DNA of 64,000 bases from CBDBJL01 sp965206365 (GTDB lineage Bacteria; Pseudomonadota; Alphaproteobacteria; JABAAW01; JAHZMA01). The stretch spans positions 248,001 through 312,000 of the forward strand of contig CBDBJL010000018.1 in NCBI GenBank assembly GCA_965206365.1, written 5' to 3'. Below the pieces are notes generated by a model. The model was not told the origin of the DNA and did no database searches. It saw only the letters and a list, made by a program, of their open reading frames with translations. The position numbers and the translations under genes were made by a program. Positions 18,303-27,281 of the stretch are shown here, in pieces (positions within the stretch are counted from its first letter, which is position 1; the number at the start of each line of letters is the position of its first letter).

Positions 18303-18998
18303 TTAATAATAACGTGATTTTAAAAAATTAGTCACATCTACATTTTCATTATCTTCTTCAGCAGTAAGATATAGTGCTTTGTTGTGAGGTAATTTCGTAA
18401 CGATATATTTGATAACATCTAGATGCGGGTTAATTTCTGCGGCCATGTCTAAAGTGTTTTCATCTGTAAGGTCAATGCTATCTTCTGCCCCATGTTCCAA
18501 CAGGATCTGCATCGTATTACTATGCGAATTATTCCGCCCGGCATAATGAAGCGGTGTTTGTTCTAAAACATTACGGGCATTAACCTCGGCGCCATGATCA
18601 AGCAACGCTATTAACACGGTTTTTGCAACCTTATCATAAAGTGCTGCATAATGAAGCGGTGTTTCAGTATTAATATTGCTTACATTTACACTGATCCCCT
18701 GGGCGATCAGGGAATTTATAATTTTGGCATCCTGATTTTTCACGGCATAATGTAAAGGAGTCTCATCATTAATATTTTTTGCATGAAGATCTGCACCTGC
18801 CCGAATTGCTTTTTTTAATTTCGCGAGGCTAGTTTTTGCCATAAATTTTTGATCGAGCAAAGGATTATTATTTGTGATTTCAATATTGTCAACGGAACTA
18901 GAATTTATTAAAATAATAAGAAGCCCAACAAAGCCAAAGAAGCTACCAAACAACCATTTCAAAATTAGTTTTGGCGGTCTTGTAAATTTTAGTTGCAT
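18303..18998 (-). CDS. Membrane-anchored ankyrin-repeat protein
   Basis: The 231-residue protein has a short basic N-terminus, one transmembrane segment at about residues 13-31 (LKWLFGSFFGFVGLLIILI) and no clear cleavage site, followed by four canonical ankyrin repeats (DETPLHYAVKNQDA, TETPLHYAALYDKV, EQTPLHYAGRNNSH and a degenerate fourth). The repeats are therefore likely displayed in the periplasm. ATG 18998 follows GGAAGAG at a good distance. It is the first gene of a two-gene unit with the exported ankyrin protein at 17038; the two are related only through repeats and may be paralogues. Confidence 0.85.
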   Translation of the reverse strand: MQLKFTRPPKLILKWLFGSFFGFVGLLIILINSSSVDNIEITNNNPLLDQKFMAKTSLAKLKKAIRAGADLHAKNINDETPLHYAVKNQDAKIINSLIAQGISVNVSNINTETPLHYAALYDKVAKTVLIALLDHGAEVNARNVLEQTPLHYAGRNNSHSNTMQILLEHGAEDSIDLTDENTLDMAAEINPHLDVIKYIVTKLPHNKALYLTAEEDNENVDVTNFLKSRYY

Positions 18999-19039
18999 TT
19001 ATCTCTTCCAGACACCTAATTTTTATTCCAATAAAGATC

Positions 19040-19068
19040 ACTATACAATGTTTTTCCGTAAGTGAAAA
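19040..19068 (-). promoter_or_regulatory. Promoter of the ankyrin gene pair
   Basis: On the minus strand TTTTCA (19068-19063), 17 nt, then TATAGT (19045-19040). The expected start near 19033 gives a 35-nt leader before ATG 18998. Confidence 0.5.
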
Positions 19069-19429
19069 GAAATTTCCCCCTAGTAGAATACATTTTATAC
19101 CGATCGAAAATCAATCTATTAAGGCAATTGCGACTTGCAGATGAGATCCCGATAAAGATGAAATTATCCCTAAGTTACGATAATTTCACTTTCACCAACC
19201 TTATGGCACAAATTCGCCAGATAGGGCGGGTTGTAAATTTTTTGATTTGCTTCTGATTTGCTTCGATGATTCTTGATAAAAATGATTGCTTTCATTATTG
19301 CCCTTTATTATGGGTATTGCTTGATAGCCAATATTACAAAAGCGGTAATCAATTTTTCCGAAATAATTATTGGTCGTAAGATATTTAGGCTCATTATGGA
19401 ATAATCTTTTGGCACCTATCATTTTCTGC
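19069..19429. other. Gene-free segment between ankyrin genes and rpsL leader
   Basis: About 360 nt without a convincing coding frame on either strand: frames are short, lack ribosome sites and show no recognisable protein. In many alphaproteobacteria rpoC or a short hypothetical gene stands near here; nothing of rpoC is visible. Confidence 0.5.
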
Positions 19430-19458
19430 TTGACCTTTCATTGGTGCTATTATACCAT
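19430..19458 (+). promoter_or_regulatory. Possible promoter of the str operon
   Basis: TTGACC (19430-19435), 17 nt, then TACCAT (19453-19458). The -35 is strong, the -10 moderate. A start near 19465 would give a leader of about 340 nt before rpsL, long enough for regulatory structure. Confidence 0.4.
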
Positions 19459-19735
19459 CCTGAAAATTGCGTGAGGGGTTTACGCAGAGTTTTTCTGTTG
19501 GTTAAAGTAAATTTATTTTTTCAAGCAGAGCAATTGCTGTCGCTGAGATGGTTAATTGTTAAAATTCTGAACGAAGCGCCGAAAGCTGAATAGAATTAGA
19601 AATAGAGTAACCAGCCATTAAGCTTTTTGTAAGTTTAACATTCTTTGCTTGGTGCTTTAGTTTCTCTTCATCTCTAAGTTCAGATAACCTTTCACAAAAT
19701 GTAAATTCTCTTCTTTAAAGAGACTTAACTTGTCG

Positions 19736-19758
19736 GTCACAAAAGTGTGTTTTGTGGC
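19736..19758 (+). repeat. 9-bp hairpin in the rpsL leader
   Basis: GTCACAAAA pairs with TTTTGTGGC around a GTGTG loop (one T-G wobble). It ends 48 nt before the rpsL start and has no T-tract, so it may be a structural or regulatory leader element rather than a terminator. Confidence 0.45.
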
Positions 19759-19806
19759 AGTTTTAGGGATGTGTGATGGAATTGATATTAAAGTTAGGAT
19801 TTGTTG

Positions 19807-20178
19807 ATGCCAACGATTAATCAGCTTATTCGGAAACCACGAAAAAACAAAGTTGCGCGCAACAAAGTGCCGGCTTTGCAGGCCTGCCCGCAAAAGCGTG
19901 GTGTGTGTACACGCGTTTATACCACAGCTCCGAAAAAACCAAATTCGGCTCTGCGGAAAGTGGCTCGGGTTCGCCTTACCAATGGATTTGAGGTGACTTC
20001 TTATATTCCGGGTGAAGGGCATAATTTGCAGGAACATTCGGTGGTAACGATTCGCGGGGGCAGGGTAAAGGATTTACCAGGGGTTCGCTATCATGTTATT
20101 CGTGGTACGCAGGATACCCAAGGGGTTAAAGAACGTCGGCAACGTCGGTCAAAATATGGTGCGAAACGCCCGAAATAA
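19807..20178 (+). CDS. rpsL: 30S ribosomal protein S12
   Basis: S12 sits at the decoding centre of the small subunit. The 123-residue product matches the family end to end (MPTINQLIRKPR, KKPNSALRK, GRVKDLPGVRYH, QRRSKYGAKRPK). The lysines where streptomycin resistance usually arises (Lys43 in APKKPNS, Lys88 in GRVKDLP) are wild type. ATG 19807 is chosen over the TTG at 19801 because the family begins MPTINQL. It is the first gene of the 16 kb translation locus. Confidence 0.98.
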   Translation: MPTINQLIRKPRKNKVARNKVPALQACPQKRGVCTRVYTTAPKKPNSALRKVARVRLTNGFEVTSYIPGEGHNLQEHSVVTIRGGRVKDLPGVRYHVIRGTQDTQGVKERRQRRSKYGAKRPK

Positions 20179-20213
20179 TAGCGATTATTAAGATTAAAAA
20201 TTAAGGTTTATTT

Positions 20214-20687
20214 ATGACACGCAGACACAGAGCAGAAAAAAGAGACGTTATCCCTGATCCAGTTTATGGGGATGTTAAGCTCAGTAAATTTATTAATTCA
20301 GTGATGATGGATGGTAAAAAATCTATTGCGGAATCAATTGTTTATGGCTCATTAGAAATAATTAAGAAAAAGGGTTCGTTTTCGAATCCGCTTGAAGCTT
20401 TTCATGATGCTATTGAAAAGGTGCGTCCAGATGTTGAGGTGCGGTCACGTCGCGTTGGTGGGGCAACTTACCAAGTTCCTATGGAGGTTCGCTCTGAGCG
20501 TGCTCAGGCTTTGGCGTTTCGTTGGCTCATTGCCAATGCCCGTAAACGAAGTGAAACCACAATGACTGAAAGACTTTCGCAGGAAATTTTAGATGCCGTT
20601 AACAAGCGTGGTGCTTCGGTGAAGAAGCGAGAAGATACCCATAAAATGGCGGAAGCGAATCGTGCTTTTGCGCATTATCGTTGGTAG
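20214..20687 (+). CDS. rpsG: 30S ribosomal protein S7
   Basis: S7 nucleates assembly of the 30S head and contacts the E-site tRNA. The 157-residue product has MTRRHRAEKRDVIPDPVYGD at the start, KVRPDVEVRSRRVGGATYQVP in the middle and MAEANRAFAHYRW at the end, the standard alphaproteobacterial length. It lies between rpsL and fusA as in the classical str operon. Confidence 0.98.
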   Translation: MTRRHRAEKRDVIPDPVYGDVKLSKFINSVMMDGKKSIAESIVYGSLEIIKKKGSFSNPLEAFHDAIEKVRPDVEVRSRRVGGATYQVPMEVRSERAQALAFRWLIANARKRSETTMTERLSQEILDAVNKRGASVKKREDTHKMAEANRAFAHYRW

Positions 20688-20696
20688 GATAGAATT

Positions 20697-22769
20697 ATGG
20701 CACGAACAACAGAACTTGCAAAATACCGTAATATTGGGATTATGGCGCATATTGATGCGGGAAAAACAACAACGACCGAGCGTGTTTTGTATTATACGGG
20801 TAAATCTTATAAAATTGGCGAAGTTCACGATGGTCAAGCAACGATGGATTGGATGGAGCAAGAGCAGGAACGAGGAATTACGATTACGTCTGCAGCGACG
20901 ACTGCGGTTTGGGACGGGCATCGGATTAATATTATTGACACCCCTGGGCATGTTGATTTTACGATTGAAGTTGAACGTGCTTTACGGGTTTTAGATGGTG
21001 CAGTTGCCGTGTTTGATGCGGTTGCAGGTGTTGAACCGCAATCAGAAACAGTTTGGCGGCAGGCGGATAAATATAATGTTCCCCGTATTTGTTTTGTTAA
21101 TAAAATGGATCGGGTGGGTGCAGATTATTTTCGAACCATCGATATGATCAAAGACCGCCTGGGGGCAAAGATTTTGGTTTTGCAATTGCCAATAGGCTCA
21201 GAAGCAGATTTTTTAGGTGTTATTGATTTGGTTGCGATGAAAGCAATTCGGTGGAAAGATGAATCTTTGGGTGCTGAATTTGTTATTGAAGAAATTGGTG
21301 CAAATTTCCAAGAACAGGTAGCGCAATATCGTGAAGCTTTGGTAGAAGCTGCTGTTGAATTGGATGATGCGGTGATGGAAAAATATCTTGAAGGTGAAAC
21401 ACCTTCCGATGCCGAATTGATTGCGTGTATTCGAAAAGGTACGATTTCAGGAGCATTTGTTCCGATTATATGTGGTACGGCGTTTAAGAATAAAGGTGTA
21501 CAACCTTTGTTAAATTCGGTAGTGAATTTTTTACCTTCCCCACTTGATTTACCTCCGGTTCGGGGGCTTAAAATGGATAGTGAAGAGGAGGATGTTCGTG
21601 AATCTGCTGATGATGAATATTGTAGTTTATTAGCCTTTAAAATTATGAATGATCCTTATGTAGGAACGTTAACTTTTGCCCGTGTTTATTCGGGGAAATT
21701 AGAATCAGGCATGACTTTGATCAATTCGGTAAAAGACAAAAAAGAACGTATTGGGCGGATGCTTTTGATGCATGCGAATTCGCGCGAAGATATTAAAGAG
21801 GCTTATGCAGGTGATATTGTGGTGCTGTGCGGATTAAAAGATACCACAACTGGGGATACATTATGCGATATGGGCAAACCAATTGTTTTAGAGCGAATGG
21901 AATTTCCTGATCCGGTTATTGAAATTGCGGTTGAACCGAAAACCAAAGTTGACCAAGAGAAAATGGGTGTGGCACTTAGTCGGTTGGCTGCAGAAGATCC
22001 AAGTTTTCGCGTTGCCAGCGATATTGAAAGTGGGCAAACGATTATTAAGGGTATGGGTGAGTTGCATTTGGAAATTATCATCGATCGGTTGAGGCGTGAA
22101 TTTAAGGTGGAAGCGAATATAGGGGCTCCACAGGTAGCTTATCGCGAAACAATTAGCAAAGATGCCGAGATTGATTATACGCATAAAAAACAAAGCGGTG
22201 GAGCCGGCCAGTTTGCTCGGGTAAAAATTATTTTCCGTCCTATTGAAGCTGGTTATGAATTTAAAAGTTCGGTTGTGGGTGGTTCAGTACCACGTGAATA
22301 TGTTCCTGGTGTTGAAAAAGGAATTGTAACATCAATGGCTTCGGGTTGTGTTGCTGGTTTTCCAGTGATTAATTTTAGTGCGGAGTTGGTTGATGGTGCT
22401 TATCATGATGTTGATTCCTCGGTTATGGCTTTTGAGCTTGCAGGACGCGCGGCGTTTCGAGAAGGAATAAAGAAAGCAGGGCCCAAATTGCTTGAACCGA
22501 TCATGCGGGTTGAGGTGGTGACCCCAGAAGAATATATGGGCGATGTTATTGGTGATTTAAATAGCCGTCGTGGGCAGGTTTCTAGCATGGATCAACGCGG
22601 TACTGCGCGAGTTATCTCTGCGATGGTTCCACTTGCAGAAATGTTTGGTTATGTTAATAACTTACGTTCTTTATCGCAAGGTAGGGCGCAATATACGATG
22701 GTTTTTAACCATTATAATCAGGTTCCACAAGCTGTTGTTGAAGAAATTCGCAGCAAACTTGCGGGTTAA
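20697..22769 (+). CDS. fusA: Elongation factor G
   Basis: EF-G is the GTPase that drives tRNA-mRNA translocation and, with RRF, ribosome recycling. The 690-residue product carries the G motifs AHIDAGKTT, DTPGHVDF and NKMD, the switch segment RGITITSAATT, and domain IV/V landmarks (YRETISKDAEI, GGSVPREYVPGVEKG, RGQVSSMDQRG). Length is normal. It starts 9 nt after the rpsG stop and precedes tuf. Confidence 0.98.
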   Translation: MARTTELAKYRNIGIMAHIDAGKTTTTERVLYYTGKSYKIGEVHDGQATMDWMEQEQERGITITSAATTAVWDGHRINIIDTPGHVDFTIEVERALRVLDGAVAVFDAVAGVEPQSETVWRQADKYNVPRICFVNKMDRVGADYFRTIDMIKDRLGAKILVLQLPIGSEADFLGVIDLVAMKAIRWKDESLGAEFVIEEIGANFQEQVAQYREALVEAAVELDDAVMEKYLEGETPSDAELIACIRKGTISGAFVPIICGTAFKNKGVQPLLNSVVNFLPSPLDLPPVRGLKMDSEEEDVRESADDEYCSLLAFKIMNDPYVGTLTFARVYSGKLESGMTLINSVKDKKERIGRMLLMHANSREDIKEAYAGDIVVLCGLKDTTTGDTLCDMGKPIVLERMEFPDPVIEIAVEPKTKVDQEKMGVALSRLAAEDPSFRVASDIESGQTIIKGMGELHLEIIIDRLRREFKVEANIGAPQVAYRETISKDAEIDYTHKKQSGGAGQFARVKIIFRPIEAGYEFKSSVVGGSVPREYVPGVEKGIVTSMASGCVAGFPVINFSAELVDGAYHDVDSSVMAFELAGRAAFREGIKKAGPKLLEPIMRVEVVTPEEYMGDVIGDLNSRRGQVSSMDQRGTARVISAMVPLAEMFGYVNNLRSLSQGRAQYTMVFNHYNQVPQAVVEEIRSKLAG

Positions 22770-22819
22770 TAATAGTTTTTGGTTTAACTTTTCTTAAGGA
22801 AAAATAGGGATAGTACGAA

Positions 22820-24010
22820 ATGGCAAAAGAAAAATTTGAACGTAATAAACCACATTGTAATGTTGGTACAGTTGGGCATGTTGATCACGGGAAAACCACG
22901 CTAACGGCTGCGATTACGAAGGTTTTGGCAGAAACAGGGGGTGCAAAATTTACGGATTATGCCAATATTGATAAGGCACCTGAAGAACGTGCTCGTGGTA
23001 TTACCATTAATACAGCACATGTTGAATATGAAACTGAAGCACGGCATTATGCACATGTGGATTGTCCGGGGCATGCTGATTATGTAAAAAATATGATTAC
23101 TGGTGCGGCGCAAATGGATGGTGCAATTTTGGTTGTGAATGCTGCAGATGGACCGATGCCACAAACGCGCGAGCATATTGTGTTGGCACGGCAAGTTGGC
23201 GTTCCGGCGATTGTGGTTTTTCTAAATAAGGTTGATCAGGTAGATGATGCTGAATTGTTAGAATTGGTTGAGCTTGAAGTGCGGGAGTTGCTTTCTAGCT
23301 ATGAATATCCAGGAGATGATACTCCGATTATTTCTGGTTCGGCTTTGGCAGCTTTGGAAGGACGTGATGATCCGATTGGGAAAGAAAAAATTCAAGAATT
23401 AATGGCAGCTGTTGATTCTTATATTCCGCAACCTGTGCGTCAAATTGACAAACCATTCTTAATGCCAATTGAAGATGTTTTCACAATTTCAGGTCGCGGA
23501 ACTGTGGTTACGGGTCGAGTTGAAAGTGGTATTGTTAAAGTTGGCGAAGAAATTGAAATTGTTGGGGTTCGTGATACCAAGAAAACTACCTGTACCGGCG
23601 TTGAAATGTTTCGCAAATTATTAGATCAAGGTCAGGCTGGGGATAATATTGGCGCACTTTTGCGTGGTATTGGGCGTGATGATGTTGAGCGGGGTCAAGT
23701 TTTGGCAAAACCCGGTAGCATTAAACCCCATACGAAGTTTGAATGTGAAGCCTATATCTTAAGCAAAGATGAAGGTGGAAGACACACGCCGTTTTTCAGT
23801 AATTACCGACCCCAATTTTACTTTCGAACAACCGATGTTACCGGATCGATTAAATTGCCAGAGGGTACAGAAATGGTGATGCCGGGTGATAATATTAAAA
23901 TGGAAGCCGAATTAATTGCTCCGATTGCAATGGATGAAGGTTTACGTTTTGCTATTCGTGAAGGTGGTCGCACAGTGGGTGCGGGCGTTGTCACGAAGGT
24001 TGTTGAATAG
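22820..24010 (+). CDS. tuf: Elongation factor Tu
   Basis: EF-Tu delivers aminoacyl-tRNA to the ribosome. The 396-residue product is complete, with GHVDHGKTT, the switch I region RGITINTAHVEYE, DCPGHADYVKNMITGAAQMDG, NKVD and the domain 2/3 segments SGRGTVVTGRVE and GGRHTPFF. Whether a second tuf copy exists elsewhere cannot be seen here. A clear AAGGA stands upstream of ATG 22820. Confidence 0.98.
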   Translation: MAKEKFERNKPHCNVGTVGHVDHGKTTLTAAITKVLAETGGAKFTDYANIDKAPEERARGITINTAHVEYETEARHYAHVDCPGHADYVKNMITGAAQMDGAILVVNAADGPMPQTREHIVLARQVGVPAIVVFLNKVDQVDDAELLELVELEVRELLSSYEYPGDDTPIISGSALAALEGRDDPIGKEKIQELMAAVDSYIPQPVRQIDKPFLMPIEDVFTISGRGTVVTGRVESGIVKVGEEIEIVGVRDTKKTTCTGVEMFRKLLDQGQAGDNIGALLRGIGRDDVERGQVLAKPGSIKPHTKFECEAYILSKDEGGRHTPFFSNYRPQFYFRTTDVTGSIKLPEGTEMVMPGDNIKMEAELIAPIAMDEGLRFAIREGGRTVGAGVVTKVVE

Positions 24011-24024
24011 GAACGATTGCAATA

Positions 24025-24333
24025 ATGGAAAGTCAAAATATTCGCATTCGCCTAAAGGCATTTGATCATCGAGTTTTAGATCAGTCTATGGCTGAGATTG
24101 TTAATACGGCAAAGCGGACTGGAGCGCAAATTCGTGGTCCTATTCCCTTGCCAACGCGAATTGAAAAATATACTGTGTTGCGCTCGCCTCATGTTGATAA
24201 GAAAAGTCGGGAGCAGTTTGAAATTCGCACCCATAAAAGGTTGTTGGATATTATTGAACCGAATCCGCAAACGGTTGATGCGTTAATGAAACTTGATTTG
24301 GCTTCGGGTGTTGAAGTTGATATTAAAATTTAG
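24025..24333 (+). CDS. rpsJ: 30S ribosomal protein S10 (NusE)
   Basis: S10 is a 30S head protein and, as NusE, part of transcription antitermination complexes. The 102-residue product shows IRIRLKAFDHR, GAQIRGPIPLPTR and QFEIRTHKRLLDI. It begins 14 nt after the tuf stop, so str and S10 operons are fused here as in other alphaproteobacteria. Confidence 0.98.
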   Translation: MESQNIRIRLKAFDHRVLDQSMAEIVNTAKRTGAQIRGPIPLPTRIEKYTVLRSPHVDKKSREQFEIRTHKRLLDIIEPNPQTVDALMKLDLASGVEVDIKI

Positions 24334-24362
24334 CGTGTTTTTTTAGGAGTTTTGGAAAAATT

Positions 24363-25190
24363 ATGCGTACGGGCATTATTGCAAAGAAGATTGGCATGAC
24401 ACAATGCTATACAGCTGAAGGGGTTCATATACCGGTGACGGTATTGAAACTTGAGGCTGTGCAAGTTGTGGGGCAACGCACTGAACAAAAAGATGGTTAT
24501 GATGCCGTTATTTTGGGTGCGGGGGGCAAAAAGCCAAAAAATGTTGGGAAATCTATTGCTGGTTTTTTCAAAAAGAATCAAATTTTACCGAAAGCTAAAA
24601 TTGTAGAATTTCGCGTTACCAGTGGAAATCTTCTGAATGTTGGTGATGAAGTTTTGGCGGATCATTTTGTTGTTGGGCAATATGTTGATGTGACCGCAAC
24701 AAGTATTGGTAAGGGTTTTGCTGGGGCGATGAAACGCCATAATTTTCATGGTTTACGGGCAACTCATGGGGTGTCGATTTCGCACCGTTCGCATGGTTCT
24801 ACCGGACATTCGCAAGAGCCGGGAAAAGTTTTTAAGGGCAAAAAAATGGCAGGGCATATGGGCGCTAGGCGTGTGCAAATGCAAAATTTAGAAATTTTCC
24901 GTAACGATAATGAAAAAGGTTTGTTGTTGGTTAAAGGCGGGGTGCCAGGGGCAAAATATAGTTGGATTTTGGTGCGGGATGCTGTGAAAAAATCTTTGCC
25001 TGAAACAGTGAAATTTCCGGGTTCAGTGCGGGAGGTAGAGCTTCAATCTTCAGAAAAGCCTGAAACGGCAAATATTGAGACGAAAAATAGCCCTGAGACG
25101 AAAAATGGTACTGTGCAACCCACAACGAAGGATGCCATAAAGGTGCCAGCGGATCTGCCAACAGATAATTCTGGTGAAAGTAAGGAATAG
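24363..25190 (+). CDS. rplC: 50S ribosomal protein L3 with C-terminal extension
   Basis: L3 initiates 50S assembly and reaches towards the peptidyl transferase centre. Residues 1-212 match the family (MRTGIIAKKIGMTQ, KGKGFAG-like GKGFAGAMKRHNFHGLRATHG, SQEPGKVFKGKKMAGHMG). Residues 213-275 are an additional low-complexity tail rich in Glu, Lys, Thr, Pro and Ser (for example SSEKPETANIETKNSPETK). The protein is therefore about 60 residues longer than E. coli L3 (209); shorter tails occur in some alphaproteobacterial L3 proteins. Confidence 0.97.
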   Translation: MRTGIIAKKIGMTQCYTAEGVHIPVTVLKLEAVQVVGQRTEQKDGYDAVILGAGGKKPKNVGKSIAGFFKKNQILPKAKIVEFRVTSGNLLNVGDEVLADHFVVGQYVDVTATSIGKGFAGAMKRHNFHGLRATHGVSISHRSHGSTGHSQEPGKVFKGKKMAGHMGARRVQMQNLEIFRNDNEKGLLLVKGGVPGAKYSWILVRDAVKKSLPETVKFPGSVREVELQSSEKPETANIETKNSPETKNGTVQPTTKDAIKVPADLPTDNSGESKE

Positions 25191-25199
25191 GACAGGCAG

Positions 25200-25820
25200 A
25201 TGAAAATTAAAATGTTGACATTAGATAATGGTTCCGCGGGCGATATTAGCCTAAATGATATTGTTTTCAATGCCGAGATTCGTTCTGATCTTATGGCGCG
25301 GATGGTGAATTGGCAGCTTGCCAAACGCCGTTTAGGCACACATAAGGTTAAGGAACGTGGCGAAGTTGCAGGTTCTACGCGGAAATTTGTTCGCCAAAAA
25401 GGAAGCGGTGGGGCTCGCCATGGGAATCGGAAAGCAGTTCAATTTCGTGGCGGTGGTGTTGTGTTTGGCCCTGTTGTGCGTTCGCATACGGTTGGGTTGC
25501 CCAAAAAAGTGCGTGCGTTTGCGCTGAAAAGTGCGCTTTCAATGAAGGTAAGCGAAGGGAAGTTAACAATTCTAGATAATTTAAATTTAGACACTGCGAA
25601 AACCAAAGAATTACAAGATAAATTGCGGAAGCTTGCAATTAAAAGTGCTGTGATTGTTGGTGGAGAAACTTTGAATGATAATTTCATGAAGGCCTCTCGC
25701 AACATTCCAGAAATTGATGCTTTGCCTCGTCAAGGTGTTAATGTATATTCTATTTTGCGACGTGAACATTTGGTGTTGACGCAAGATGCAGTGACTTATT
25801 TAGAAAAGAGGCTGGGATGA
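25200..25820 (+). CDS. rplD: 50S ribosomal protein L4
   Basis: L4 is a primary 23S rRNA binder that lines the exit tunnel and, in E. coli, autoregulates the S10 operon. The 206-residue product has the extended-loop landmarks KVKERGEVAGSTRKFVRQKGSG-type sequence (GSGGARHGNRKAVQFRGGG) and FGPVVRSHTVGLPKKVR. It overlaps rplW by 4 nt (ATGA), showing translational coupling. Confidence 0.97.
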   Translation: MKIKMLTLDNGSAGDISLNDIVFNAEIRSDLMARMVNWQLAKRRLGTHKVKERGEVAGSTRKFVRQKGSGGARHGNRKAVQFRGGGVVFGPVVRSHTVGLPKKVRAFALKSALSMKVSEGKLTILDNLNLDTAKTKELQDKLRKLAIKSAVIVGGETLNDNFMKASRNIPEIDALPRQGVNVYSILRREHLVLTQDAVTYLEKRLG

Positions 25821-26143
25821 GCTGGAAATATTACCAAAAAAAACCAGTGGTTTCTGCAGAGCGTGCGCACGCGCTTTTACGCAAGCCTGTGGTGACAGAA
25901 AAGGCGACTTTAGGGGCACAGAATAATGAAGTTTCTTTTGAAGTTTCGATCAGTGCTACGAAACAAGAAATTAAGTTGGCGGTAGAAAAAGTATTTTCGG
26001 TGAAAGTTGTTGCGGTGAATACGAATATTCTTAAAGGTAAAACCAAGAGGTTTCGAGGCGTTATGGGGAAAAGAAAAGATAGAAAAAAAGCCATTGTCAA
26101 ATTGGCAGAAGGTGATTCTATTGATATTGGTTCGGCAGTATAG
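25817..26143 (+). CDS. rplW: 50S ribosomal protein L23
   Basis: L23 sits at the tunnel exit and is the docking site for trigger factor and SRP. The 108-residue product shows LLRKPVVTEKATL, VSISATKQEIKLAVEKVFSVKV and the loop KGKTKRFRGVMGKRKDRKKAIV. It has about ten additional N-terminal residues (MSWKYYQKKP) relative to the shortest family members; the overlap with rplD at ATG 25817 supports that start. Confidence 0.97.
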   Translation: MSWKYYQKKPVVSAERAHALLRKPVVTEKATLGAQNNEVSFEVSISATKQEIKLAVEKVFSVKVVAVNTNILKGKTKRFRGVMGKRKDRKKAIVKLAEGDSIDIGSAV

Positions 26144-26151
26144 GTTAAATT

Positions 26152-26988
26152 ATGGCATTAAAACTTTTTAAACCAACAACAGCAGGGCAACGAGGCTTAG
26201 TGCAAACTGATCGTAGCCATCTGCATAAAGGCAAGCCGGTTAAATCTTTGACTATGGGTTTGATTGGCACTGGTGGGCGAAATAATAGGGGTCGCGTTAC
26301 GGCGCGTCGTCGTGGCAGTGGCCATAAACGAAGCTATAGAATCATTGATTTTAAGCGTCGTAAATTTGATATTGTTGCAACAGTAGAGCGGTTTGAATAT
26401 GATCCTAATCGTTCAGCTTTCATTGCATTGATAAAATATAGTGATGGTGAGCTTTCTTATATTATTGCCCCACAAAAACTTAACATAGGTGATAAGCTGG
26501 TTTCTAGCCAAGGGGTTGTTGATGTTCAACCTGGCAATGCGATGCCGTTGAATAATATTCCGATTGGCTCGTTGGTTCATAATATTGAGATGAAAGCCGG
26601 TAAGGGTGCGCAAATGATTAGGGCTGCGGGTAGTTATGCTCAGCTTGTTGGGCGCGATCAAGGGTATGCGCAATTAAAACTTGTTAGTGGCGAGGTTCGT
26701 GTAGTTCGGGGTGAATGTATGGCATCTATTGGTGCGGTATCTAATCCAGATCAAAAAAACATTAAAATTGGTAAAGCGGGTCGGAATCGATGGCTTGGCA
26801 AGCGTCCTTCGGTTCGTGGGGTTGCGATGAACCCAATTGATCACCCCCATGGTGGTGGTGAGGGACGTACTTCTGGAGGGCGTCATCCGGTGACCCCTTG
26901 GGGTAAACCTACCAAAGGTAAAAAGACACGCTCAAATAAGGCAACGGATAAATATATTATTCGGCGTCGGCAGAAACGGAACCGTTAA
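26152..26988 (+). CDS. rplB: 50S ribosomal protein L2
   Basis: L2 stabilises the subunit interface and is needed for peptidyl transferase activity. The 278-residue product is standard in length, with GRNNRGRVTARRRGSGHKRSY-type N-terminal motif and the functional histidine loop MNPIDHPHGGGEGRTSGGRHPVTPWG near the C-terminus (the segment at 26827-26904). It ends RRRQKRNR. Confidence 0.98.
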   Translation: MALKLFKPTTAGQRGLVQTDRSHLHKGKPVKSLTMGLIGTGGRNNRGRVTARRRGSGHKRSYRIIDFKRRKFDIVATVERFEYDPNRSAFIALIKYSDGELSYIIAPQKLNIGDKLVSSQGVVDVQPGNAMPLNNIPIGSLVHNIEMKAGKGAQMIRAAGSYAQLVGRDQGYAQLKLVSGEVRVVRGECMASIGAVSNPDQKNIKIGKAGRNRWLGKRPSVRGVAMNPIDHPHGGGEGRTSGGRHPVTPWGKPTKGKKTRSNKATDKYIIRRRQKRNR

Positions 26989-27003
26989 GGAGAGACATAT
27001 AAT

Positions 27004-27279
27004 ATGACACGTTCAATATGGAAAGGTCCCTTTGTGGATAGTTATTTGTTCAAAAAAACTGAAGCTGTCCGTGAATCAGGTCGTAAGGATGTGATTAAGA
27101 CTTGGTCGCGTCGCTCCACGATTTTGCCACAATTTGTTGGCTTTACTTATGGGGTACATAATGGTAAGAAATTTATCCCGGTTTTTGTGACGGAAGATAT
27201 GATTGGACATAAATTTGGTGAATTTTCGCCTACGCGTACTTTTTTTGGGCATGCGGTAGATAAGAAATCTAAGAGGTAG
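27004..27279 (+). CDS. rpsS: 30S ribosomal protein S19
   Basis: S19 forms a complex with S13 in the 30S head. The 91-residue product has MTRSIWKGPFVDSYL, TWSRRSTILPQFVG and KFGEFSPTRTFFGH. GGAGAG stands upstream of ATG 27004, and rplV follows after 2 nt. Its partner gene rpsM is not in this window. Confidence 0.98.
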   Translation: MTRSIWKGPFVDSYLFKKTEAVRESGRKDVIKTWSRRSTILPQFVGFTYGVHNGKKFIPVFVTEDMIGHKFGEFSPTRTFFGHAVDKKSKR

Positions 27280-27281
27280 AA

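Noticed and set aside
19801..20178. Streptomycin-resistance signature in rpsL.
   Set aside because: Lys43 and Lys88 equivalents are both wild type.
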